A DNA stretch of 64,000 bases from Datnioides undecimradiatus (Eukaryota > Chordata > Actinopteri > Lobotiformes > Datnioididae). Position numbers and translations under genes: made by a program. The DNA is taken from the NCBI GenBank assembly GCA_008933995.1, contig WARS01000036.1:19825285-19889284 (forward strand), in the 5' to 3' direction. The notes below the pieces were generated by a model. It worked only from the letters and a program-made list of their open reading frames with translations. It did no database searches and was not told the origin of the DNA. Each line of letters opens with the position of its first letter. The stretch's first letter is position 1. Positions 25,820 through 37,046 of the stretch are shown here, piece after piece.

Positions 25820-28800
25820 CTCTCCTCATTGTGTATGTTTGCGGTCTGAGTTTTCCGCTGGCCTGTCTGCCATCCTCTGCCTCAGAGGGACGACTTCACT
25901 TGAAATTCAACATGCACTGCGAGGACATGGGGTCCCATAAACAACCAGTTTGCAGTAGTTGTGCAAAACTTTCCTCAGCGCTGCACTGAATGGGCAATGA
26001 TTTATGTGGAGTTTACCAGACACTGAAGAAGATATCTCTTCAAACGGCCCCACTGCTGCTGCTCCGCAAAGCCACAGCGCAGGAAATGCAAAGTTAAAAT
26101 TGAGTTTGGGCAGACGAGAGAGTCGTTTTGCACATTAAAAAAAAAAAAACATATGATGACAGGATGCAATATTTTCATTAGGTAGAAGCTAAAACACAGA
26201 CGAACCAACCTGTCTGCAGGTTTACCTCAAAGAGAGGCAGCAACAGATGTAAAGCCGGTGACTTATTGGGCAGATGTCAGCCCCTTTGATGAGTTTACAG
26301 TATCTGTATGTGACTGTGACAGCAACGTGAATGAGACGCCTGAAAATAGTCAGCAACACGGTAGTTTCCTCCTTTTCCTCTGTGTCACTGGGCTCCTTCA
26401 TGCTAACCAGTAAATCTTTGCTCCGTGCCATTAAAAACACTGCTGTCATGATACAGCTGAGGTGTTAAACAGAATCTGTGTTTCGTTTTACGTGAAGAGG
26501 ACCTGGATTTTGATTTAAGAACACTAACGGGGGTTAAAAAGTCTTGTTTTACTTCATCTGGACTCCAAGGAGACGTCTGCACGAGGCTCAGTCTTAAACT
26601 TGCAAACATCCTGAAAACGTAACTGGTGATCTGTAATCCACCCAGCATCTATCTGTACCTGCTGATGTTCTGCAGGACCGCAGGAGGACGCACCCAGTCC
26701 CTCACTTTAGACTCCTCACTCAGCTACGTGTCTTTGAGCTGCAGGAGGAAACGTGTGCAGTCCTCAGGGAACAGCCTCCTGCAGGGTTTCACACCTGAGA
26801 GGCAGCATCTCCACCTCGCTGCTCCAGCTCCGATCACCACCTTGTCATGTTCCATACTGTCTCTGTTTTTGCATCCCTACTGTAAAAAGGCCAACAGTTC
26901 AGAGACAGTTTGATGTGACATTTTCCAGCAGCGTGCTTTATTTATATATTTTGCTTTTTATTCCGCTCTGCACTGACATTTGATGGCAATAAAATCCTAA
27001 TAATCCAGTTTTTTACCAAGGCAGCGTGGCTTTCTCCAGCCCCCTGCTTGGTTGTAATATATCAAGACGTGTGTATATCTTTATATATGTATTGCACATT
27101 GTGTTCTGCCTCTTAAATACTGTTTCTCTTTTGGGATGCATGTTTCAGACCACCACATTTTAACATTTTGTGAATGTTTTAGCTCGTTTGTTCGATCGTT
27201 TATGCTAACTGCTAATTGCTAGCTCCTCAGCGACTGTGTCCTTGTTTTAGTTGTCATCTGCAGGAAGCAACCAAAGTTAGGCACCAGGTCTTTGCAAATG
27301 GACGCACATTCAACTTCACCGACACACTCAGAGGAAGAAAGCCTCACAGGACGACCCACGACTACCTTCTCTAATGGGAAACTTATTAGAAGCTAAATGC
27401 TTTGTTAGCCAGCCGGTCCCCAACTGTGTGTGTCAGGGTTAATTTAAGCAAAAGCAGCTCTGAAAACCCTGCAAGAGTGGTAAAGGAGGAGAGGTTGAGC
27501 CAGAACTGTTAAGTTGTGGGTGGTAAAACCAAAAACATTGAGCTAAAAGAGGCTTAAAGGCTCATTTCAGCCGTTGTTACTATAAAGATATATAGATTCC
27601 TACAGCTTTGACACGTTTTGAGTTGTTGTTCGTGTTACGTACGTGGCGATGATCCTGCATCTTCCACATCACTTATTCATCAGCCGCTCTCAGGAAACAC
27701 CCCCTCCTCCATCGGTCTCACCCCTCTGAGCTCCAGCTCTGGCAGAAAGCAGGTACCTGGGGTCAAACTCCCCGAGAGGACTCCAGCGGTGAGAGCTTCC
27801 TCAACAAGTCTTTTCATCATGGCCCCATTCGCCATCTTGTGTGCAGACGGTGATGGTGGCAGCGGCTGTGGAAGCATGCAGCACACTCACACTCCTCTGC
27901 AATGCAACAGAGCACTTGGTTCAGGGCTGCAGAGGGAATGTGAGAGGAGTTAGCCTTCGCCGTGAAGTTAGCGTCCGGACCGCCAGGAGGAAAGACTCCA
28001 GAGGACCCGACTCCAGCCAGTGACGTTTTGAGTCAGAGGCACGAGGTTAAAGGTTCTTCAGTGCTGCAAAATGTTCAAACACCATCGTGCCTTTGCAGCG
28101 GCAGACCTCGTGCAGCGCGGAGAGATGTGCAACGCCATGAAAACACGTCCTGGCACACACAAAATGTACTTCCCACACATCCTCATCAGGCAGGAATGGA
28201 TCCCTGAGCTAATGAGCCTCTATCTGTACCTGTTCAGCTTATTTTGCTGTTTGCAGTCAAACCTTTGAGCTTTAACGGGCTCCACCAATCAAAATGCCTC
28301 TCTCTCACGTTGGCGCTCGTGTTGCACTGTTGCCGGTAACATTTCGGCCAAGAAACAGCTGCAAACTTGCAATAACATGTGGTAAAACATAAATTTATCA
28401 CATCTGATTAAATACAGTAAAAGGATGTAGTGGGGCATGTGATGGAGGCGTGGAAAAGCCTTGAATCAGCACTAAAAAATTAAAATCAGGGGCCACACGG
28501 AGATAAAAAAGTATAATTTCCTGGGCTATGAGCCTTTTTAATGACGAACTTTAATCAGAGACACAGGAAATAAAATGAAAATAAAATAAAAAGATTGACA
28601 GGAGGGGTCTGGACTCACGATGTCACCGTTTCCAGAGTAAACTTTGATTTTTCGTCATGAAAAATGGTTGAAAATACATCCCGGATGCAATTCTCTAGGT
28701 TTTCTTTCTCAATATTAACAATGAAGTGACGTAAACATGTTAAATATAATAAACAGAGAATAAAATGATCAACAGGTGAGCAGAGAAGATGCAGAGGGGG

Positions 28801-29181
28801 AATTAAAGAGCACGACTCCGGCGCGTAGAAACAAATTTGAGCCTTTATTGGAATGTCGCAAGGCATTAAATACACAAATTTCATTATTTTAATAATTTGG
28901 TATTTAATAATAAAAAAACTTCTAGTCTAACAATACTGGTCTGACAGTCGCTCTGATTCAGTTTCATCTTTACAACCTCAGCAAGCCCTCTCTCTCCCTC
29001 CCTCTCATCCCAGAGGCGGGACCCCTGACACTGTCTGAGGCGAATTGAACGCTGAGCTGTGACACATGTTGCGCTGTCTCTTATGGACAGCGCCTGCTCG
29101 AAACTCAGGGGACAATACTGCGCATCGAAGCTGCATCGTGGGTTCAAACAGTCTGCTCATAACCGTGGTAACCGTGATTTC
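25818..29181. other. Noncoding, gene desert (right end)
   Basis: No exon recognised. Sequence at about 26640-26990 ends in ATTTGATGGCAATAAAATCC, like the 3' end of a polyadenylated transcript or retroelement, but no matching coding body was found. A poly-A run lies at about 26137-26149. Sequence at 28500-28900 is AT-rich. The right-hand part may include distal actr3 3' UTR if a further polyadenylation site is used. Confidence 0.45.
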
Positions 29182-29206
29182 TTTATTATTATTATTATTA
29201 TTATTT
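29182..29206. repeat. (TTA)n microsatellite
   Basis: TTA trinucleotide run, AAT on the minus strand. It lies at the presumed 3' end of actr3 and overlaps AATAAA hexamers on that strand. Confidence 0.9.
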
Positions 29207-29215
29207 TTATTTATT
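29206..29215 (-). terminator. Candidate actr3 polyadenylation signals
   Basis: Two overlapping AATAAA hexamers on the minus strand (plus-strand TTTATT at 29206-29211 and 29210-29215), about 670 bp after the actr3 stop codon. A third lies at 29182-29187. This is the first cluster of canonical signals noticed after the stop. The cleavage site itself cannot be seen. Confidence 0.45.
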
Positions 29216-29887
29216 CTCACCCCTGATTTCCCCAAGTTTTACATATAAAAAGCTTTTTGTATGAAATATAAACAAGCTCTCACCGCGACACACAGACACG
29301 TGCATTATGGGGTCGGAAAACAACAAGGAGGCGGCGATGTGTCCCAGACTCGCCGGGCGTCCCGGGAGCCGCCGCCTGGACTCGTGTTTTCTAAACATAA
29401 ACATGTTCCGGTGTCAGGGAATCACTGTCGGCGCTCTACACCTCCACCATCACCGTCTTTGCATTTATCGCCGTCGCCGCCGCCGCCGTCACTCTGTTTC
29501 TCAGCAGATCCAGAAATGTTCTTTAAACTGTTCTGGCTTACGAAACCGTACTTCTCTCATTTTGAAAAGAAAGATGAGCAACAAACAAGAGGAAGAAAGG
29601 AAAGATGAAGGAACATTCAGGATAATTTTCCAGCCGCTTCGCGTTTGGTCTGGTCTCTTTTTTCTTTTTTTGTTTTTTTAATATTCTGGATGGTCTTCTC
29701 GTCCCGCGCATCCATAAACTGAACAAGCAACCAAAGAAAAAGCACAGAGGCGCCGCCGCCGTCCTCCACCTCCTGGGCCTGTGCCTTACACCACCTAGCT
29801 CCACCGCCTCACCCCCACCCTCCCACCTCCTCCTACAGCCTCCCACCCTCACCCAACCCTCGGCCGTCACGCTCCGCAGGTCCGCAG
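29216..29887 (-). other. actr3: Inferred actr3 3' UTR
   Basis: Sequence between the actr3 stop codon (29888-29890) and the first AATAAA cluster. It contains a CGC/CCG tract at 29469-29489, a T-rich stretch at 29655-29683 and a strongly strand-asymmetric region at 29762-29859. That region is C-rich on plus, so it would be G-rich in the transcript. UTR status is inference from the stop codon and signal positions. Confidence 0.5.
29812..29859 (-). promoter_or_regulatory. G-quadruplex motif in actr3 3' UTR
   Basis: On the minus (transcribed) strand, 29859 down to 29842 reads GGGTTGGGTGAGGGTGGG: four G3 runs with loops of 2, 3 and 1 nt. Further G runs follow at 29824-29822, 29820-29818 and 29816-29812. 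This satisfies the usual G3+N1-7 quadruplex rule. It begins 28 nt after the stop codon. Folding in RNA or DNA is inference. Confidence 0.6.
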
Positions 29888-32800
29888 TTAGGACATGACT
29901 CCGAACACGGGGTTGTGGCGACAGATGCTCGGCCCGATCTCCTCGTAGTCCTTTTTGGTGTGGCAGACCTGGTAGAACTCGGGCTGCGGAGGCACAGACG
30001 AGAACAGAAGAAGAGATCAGCACGTGTGGTTCCTGCAGGAGAGGCGACTCAGACCTGCACTAACACATTCGCCGCGCTCCGTCACTGCGTCTGTGACTCA
30101 ACTCTGTGTTTTTAGATCGAATTACAGGGAAAATTCACAGATTACTGACGAATATCGGAGCTGGGATGAGTTTTGATCATTTCGGCTTCCCTTTCTGAGG
30201 AATCGCAGCTCAGAACACTACAACTCCCATGAGCCTCGGCTGTTTTCTCTTACTTAATGCTTTAACTCTCCTTTAAGTCTTCAGCTGGGAAACCTGAGAC
30301 ATTTAAAACAGAGCAGGTCTTATTCATAATGAGACGAGGGAACATCAATTAGCCTTTTGTGAATCATCCGTCGGGGACCTTTGCTCGCCGCCGCGCTTCC
30401 TGCTGGGGAAATTATCGGCTTCGCTCACACAAATAAGTCATCAAGGGAGGGGGAAGGAAAGGAATAATGAAATGTCACGACCGCCCACGGCATCCTGCTC
30501 CACACAGCGGGAGCCAAACGTGACGGGCGAGGCGTCTGCGTGTCCTTCAGTGTCACACGGGATCACGGCGGCGACGCAGACGCCATCATCCCGTCACGGC
30601 CTCGGTAAGGCCGGCAGAGCGGGAGCGCGGTGCGAAATACTTACAGTTGACGCTAACATTGATCCGCCAAACCACACGGCGTATCTCTGCATGTGATGGG
30701 TGATGACCTGCACGTCGATTGGTTTGGGCTGCGGAGGAGAGAGAGAGAGGGACTGAGGGCCGGGTACAGATCAGGCAACCGGTGCAACGAAGCAGGTGAA
30801 GGCAACACGGCAACAACCGACAGATAAGTAATCACAAGTGCAAATGAATAAATCACCATTTAAATACATATATTAGGAAGATTGTTTGCTGCATTACAAG
30901 TTTCCTTAAGGTTTGTGTCAAATCCTGCAGACCAGGCTGCGAAATAAACTGATTTTGCATCAATTTCCAGAGCAGGAATCTGAGTTTTAAGGTTCAAACA
31001 GAGGGAGTTTTATATATTTTTAGCCATAAATCAATAAATCCTGGCAAAAGCAATTAAATAAAAAAAATAATTCGTCCATGTTTTTAGGCACAAAATAGTG
31101 CTTGGATATAGATCGGGAGGTAAAACAGGAGCATTTAGCGTGCGGATGAAGATTTTCATCTTAAAGCCTCACAAAAAAACTCATTTTAAGCTTTTACACA
31201 AGAAGATAAGACTCAACAGGTGAGGAGGGTGAAAGGTGTACTGACAGATGTAAATATGCAAATGAGCCTCTTTCTAATTAAATACAGCTTTTTGCAGGAG
31301 AGGACTGAATCAGTATAAAGAGCTGTGCAGGAAGGAATGGGCCTTCAGACCTCTGCATCGTCCGCGTTTCACAGCTGCTGTCACCATAAGTTCATTAGCT
31401 GCGTGTAAAGCAGAGCTGATGTGTTCGTGTTTACAGTTAATCAGACTTTGACTTTTTATATTTGTTGCAGTGCAGATGTGTGTGTACAGGCCCGTCTCCC
31501 TGCTGCACTCGCAGCACTTGGGCGTGTTTTCAGTTTAAGTCGTGGACTCAGATCAGCTGCTCCGCGCCTGAGGCGGAGTCACAGACGCGTCAGCTCGGCC
31601 TCAGGCTGGATGACATTTAGCATCCGGTCGCAGGTGCTGCCTTCACTGCTCCGGGCAGGAGAGGCTCACTGAGGCCGAGTCACTCCAGGCGCAGAGTTTA
31701 AGCCTTCTTGGGTTATAACTCTTTAGAACTCTGCACCGTCGCAGTTTGACAGAAACTCAAAAGATGTTTTTCTCAGCGTCACTCCTCCGGCGCTGATTGT
31801 GTTTTGTCGGGCGCTATCGATCGCCGCTGCGTGTGCATCAGCGCTCGCTCTCACCTTGAGCTTGCCTCCACTCAGCTCCTCGCTCATCTTCAGCCGGGCA
31901 TCAACCGTCCTCTTTAAGTCTCTCTGCAGACGACGCCCAAAGTCCCTGAACATGGTGGAGCCTCCCGACAGGACAATGTTCTGTGGAGGAGAAGGTGATG
32001 GGGATTACGGCGCTGCAGGCTGAGGAGCACTTAACACCTGTGACCTGCGTCTGGGTAAACAGACCACTCGTCCTGGAAGTGCGTTTAGAGCGACTCGGCG
32101 AAGGGAAACGCCACTTGATGAGCGCAGAGATGCTCTCACTCACTGCCTTCACATCGTTTCAGGCTCTGCTCGGTTCAGAGTCGAAGCCAGACCATAATAA
32201 TCAGTAAAGACAAAGCCATTCAGCAGTAAACTGAGGATGGGACCAGACATTATGAGCTCATGTTAAAGCTGTACCACTGACATTCACTGTGTTAATAAAG
32301 CATCTGTCCTGTAAACTGTGCTGTGTCTGTTTGAACAGCAGAGGGCGCAGTCACGTCAGGCCACACCGCAGATTCCCATCATTCTCTGCGTGCAAGCCGA
32401 GCCCTGGCAGCCGGCGCCCTCGCAGGCAAACAGGCTCAGGCCGGACATGACAATGTTTCCAGGAGTGATCGTTTTGAAAAAGGAGAGTGACAAACACAAA
32501 ACTGTGCGCTCACTCTGCTGGAAAATCAACAGCGACGCTGCAGGAAGTCATCTGTCTCACACCGACGACACTTTTCAAATCAAAGTCTGCATTTTGTTTC
32601 CCACTGATCGAGACAAACTGGCTTTTCAGTGTCGTTCGGGGAGTTTTTGATGTTGTTGCTTCCCTGTTTGTTTGAATGAGGCTTAAATTAAAACTCCACT
32701 CAAAGCTGCAGGTGAAGCCAAAGCAGGTGTTAAAGGAACCGTCATGTGATGCAAACTGTCATGTGATCAGTTTACCTTGTAGAGAGGACGCCGCACATCG

Positions 32801-35800
32801 ATGGGGCAGTTCTGGATGACTTCGTCCACGACCTCGGAGATGGGCTGGGTGAAGTCGGGGTTGGCAAACTGGGGTGGACAAAGGAGGCGTGTTAACGTGT
32901 GTGTGTGTAACATATCGGCAGGGCTCGCTCGGCTTCGCGCGGCGCCGACTCACCTCTGGGTGGAAGAAGATCTCGGGCCCCAGGAAGCGCTCGTAGCCCA
33001 CGTCGATGGTGAACTCCTTCTTGCTGATGGCGTTGATGCCGGTGTACTGCTTGATCCACTTGGAGCCGTCCGTGTCGTACTTGTTGAACTCTTTGACGAG
33101 ATCAGGGCAGACGTAGCTGAAGCGCTCCTGGTGGCGAGAGCACGAAGAAAAGTGAATAATCAGCTTCAGCGCGGCCGCGAGAAGAGCCACGCGATGCAGC
33201 TTTGAGCAGAACAGACTGTGAGTTTATAACATATCAAACTGTTCGCGCGGTTTAACCTGCACAGATCAGATGGTGAACAGCTGGAGAACCTCAGGATTCC
33301 CTGTTTTCACCCTGACACACGTGCGCAGTCTGTTATATCTGTAGGTTCCAGCAGGGTTTTCCTGTCTGAACCTCAGCGGCTGCACCTTTGCTCTCAACGT
33401 GCAGCAGCGACGCAGCAGAGGTTTCACCTGAGCTGAAGTCAAACTCATTTAAAGTCACAGGCCACGGACACGTCGACCGGTGAAACCACTGCAGGACTAA
33501 CAGCAGCTCGACCGCTCAAAGCCGGATCGGACTCTTTTGGTGACCCAGCTCTGGCTTGTGGGCCATGTGTTGAACACCCCTGATCTCTGTGAAGGTTAGC
33601 TCCGGTCCGTACAGCGAGCCAGGCAGCGGCCGCATTAACACACGGCCTCAGTGCTAACGCTAATCATCTGATTTTACATTGTTTGTTGTTTGTCTGCGTC
33701 GGGGCGATGAGTGAAGCGGTCCTTGACATGAGAACACAGTCCTGGATAACAAGCTGTTTAATAAACATGAGCAGAGCCGAGCTGAGCCACTGACACAGGC
33801 AGGGCCAACAGCAAGCCAAGCTGAGTGACATCAACATGAAGTCGTGTCCGTCCGTCACCTGGACAACTGTTGTTGTTTGCAGACACAAAACTTAAAATGC
33901 GACACATTAAGTCCGATCGCTCGTCTTCTGCCTCGTCACGTTAACTGTTCTCATGTTTATTAACAGAAACTACACAAACGAAGCAAAACAGATGCAGCGG
34001 GGTCGTTTTGGGGGAACAGCAGCTGCACTGAAGCACGCAGCCCGATGCCGCCACCTGCTGTCCAGCACCGGGAAAACAACGAAACTCCTGGAGCATCTCA
34101 GTTTATATGATCTGAACAAACATCAATCAATACTCAAACTCCTCGTCACGGTAACGAGACTGAGACGGTAACGAGCTGAAAACTAATGAGGGAAGTCTGT
34201 CGTACGTCCAGAAACATGTCAGCTGTTGTTATTGTTGTTGTTGTCGTTGTTGTAATCTGATCTGATTCATCTGATTTTAGCCAAACCGAAGATCTTTACG
34301 CCACATTTCAGTTCATCTGGCGGCGCTGCAGACTCAGGCGGGGTGGACCGTCTCTCTGTGGGATGATTCAGGTGGGATTAGAGAGGAAGTGGCTGATGGG
34401 AAACGCAGCTGAGGACCTACCTTGACCGCCTTGGCCGTCTCCAGCGACTGCTCCGGCGGGATGCCCACCTCCCTCTCCCTCAGGAGCTGCTGGGTGAAGT
34501 AGGTGATGTCCCGCCCCGCGATGGGAATGTGCTTTATACAGCTGCCGATAACGTAACCTTCAGCCTGCGGGGGGCGAGAAACACACGCAGCAGTCAGAGG
34601 CTGATGTTCTCCATCGGAGCGGCGCAGAGCGAGGCCTTCCCCCGCGTCCCCGCCGTGTTGTGCTTGGCTCAGGGTTTGCTCAGCAGCAGCTACAGACCTG
34701 CTGATTCAGTCGCCCGGCCTCTAAATATACACACACACTTCCTAAATGCTCCGCGGCCTACTTTACAAAACCAACTGCATCCCGTTTCTGTGCGAGGAGT
34801 CAGGTGGAAACTGTTTTTACAGAGCGAGGAGTCTTGTTCCTGCTCCTCGGAGTGAACGAACCCGACTGTAACACGCCCTCACACGCCGGAGGCTGCAGCA
34901 CGGGTCAAATGTCAGACTGAACATTAAAAAGTGAGGCTGATAAACTCCACTGGGTGGGTGATACAGACAAACATATTTTAATGATATTGTGTGAAAGCAT
35001 ACATCATTAATAGCGTGGCTGTAATGACTCTCTGTGCTGCAACAGGCTGTTTCGGTCAGAAAACCACAAAGTTTCATGTAAAGCAGCTGATAACAGCAGA
35101 GAAGGACGACGCCCAGGATGCACCGGGACATCAAAACAACCCAAACATCTGGCCTCACGCCATGATGCCGCGCTCAGCCGCACAGGAAACTCACCACAGG
35201 GATGACGTGGGTGACGCCGTCTCCGCTGTCGATGACGGTGCCCGTCAGCGTCCTCTCGCCCACCTGTCTGGACGTCCAGGAGGCGGCGAGAGCGAGCACA
35301 GCCTGAGACACACACACACACACACACACACACGGACATGTCAAACTGATAATATCCAGACTGATGCAGGGGAAGGAAGCAGCGCATGCGGATGAGAGAG
35401 ATGTCTGAGGGTATCACCTGCACAGCGATGTACAGCCCCGGCACGTTGAAGGACTCGAACATGATCTCAGCCGTGTACTCCCGGTTTTCCGGTGTGTTCA
35501 GAGGAGGCTCTGTCTGCAAACACGAGCAGGAAACGGTTCAGACGCTCGGCCGATGAGCATGAACGTTATTTCACAGGGACAGAGGAGAGACGAACGGCCT
35601 CTGAGCCTCTTACCAGGAGGAAGTAGTGGTCCTCAGGCTCGGCCCTCAGGTACTTGAAGATGATCTGCTCCATGAAGCGCTCCATCAGGTCCCAGTCCTC
35701 CACGATCCCGTGACGGATCGGCCACTGTCGGCACAAGCGGATCAAAACACTTCACGTGAGATAAGAAGCATGACGACAGGATTCAGACCCTGCACACGTG

Positions 35801-37013
35801 CCGTACAACACGGCCGCTTCAGTGACAGACTGCTGCAAGTTTGGGATTGCACTTCCTGTCTGTACGGCCTCTGCAGACGCCTTCGCTTGTGTGAGATCAC
35901 TGCACCGCCAAACCTCAGCAGAAAACATCGATTACGAGCTGTAATAAATAAGTTTTTTATGAAAAATGGCAAAAGAAAACGCTAAAAATGCTTTTTTTAA
36001 TGCACGAGTTGGTGGAATTTAAGGAGCGTCGCTTCAAAACCAACTGGAAACCCAGTATAATTAGTACATTTCCAGTTGCTTGCTCCAGCATTACAAAGTG
36101 ACGGCACATTATATTTATCATTTCCTAGTGTTTCAGTGTGCTCTTACTGCAGTTAATATATAAGATGATATTCAGCACATATCTCCACTGTAAAGCAACA
36201 GGAAATGACTCAATATGTAGGCGATGTCAAACTGCCAATTAAACGGAGCCATCGCACAGTAGAACGTTCTCCCACCTTGTGCGTTGCATTGTGGGAGAAT
36301 AGTGTGCGTCTGAGTTACAGTCACAGCTGTCACTGTTTATTCCACATGCACTAGATGCACCCGCTTCTTGTTTACGAAGCCCTAACTGTCGCAGCTACAA
36401 CCAGCACGCCGGCTCTCTGAAGGCGCTGAAACACAGCAGACATGGAAATTGCTTCGCCAGCCGCTGCTGCGGGGGCGTCGAGCCGCCCGGGGTCACAGAC
36501 CTTAGTGGAATATGTGGGCTTGTCTACTGCTTCGTCTCCGATGTAGAAATCCAAGTCATCCACCCCCTTCATCATCCTCCGCTGGGCCTGGTCTCCAACC
36601 TTGGCCGACTCCTTGATGGCGATACCTGACGTGAAAACAAGAGTCTCTCTTTACAAAGCTGACTTAAAACTGAAAATGAGCTGCCGAACACGTGTTGTGT
36701 TAAAGTGTAAAAGGCATTCCGGCGCCACCCTCAGGAGGAACAAAGCTGATGCGGCGTCCTGACAGGCTGCTCCTCTTATCAGTGACGCATCGTGGTCATT
36801 GTCGGAGGCGGCGGCCTGCTCGGCCGGTGCGGCGGGAGTTCAGCAGCAGAATACTCACATGATGGAACGATGAACTGTGGCTCTGTGTTCCCTGCATACC
36901 CCAGTTTGGTGTAGCTGCAAGAGGAAAGCATTGCATTAGATCAGGCTGTGTCACCGCTGCAGGTTGAGGACAAAGCAGACCACCTGCCAGCACGGCTCCC
37001 ACTCTATGTGCAT

Positions 37014-37046
<33 letters not shown>

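Noticed and set aside
26640..26990. Possible retroelement or gene 3' end (GGCAATAAAATCC)
   Set aside because: No coding body or inverted/terminal repeat was found, so the class cannot be supported.
29538..30023. 161-codon minus-strand frame at the actr3 3' end
   Set aside because: Composed of the G-rich 3' UTR plus the last exon in another frame.
30217..30233. ACTACAACTCCCATGAG, like the ZNF143 motif
   Set aside because: A good partial match, but it lies in an actr3 intron away from any start, and the word is common in dispersed repeats.
36267..36299. Perfect 9-bp inverted repeat TTCTCCCAC / GTGGGAGAA
   Set aside because: A 15-nt loop hairpin of this size is expected by chance in 64 kb. 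No RNA family features.
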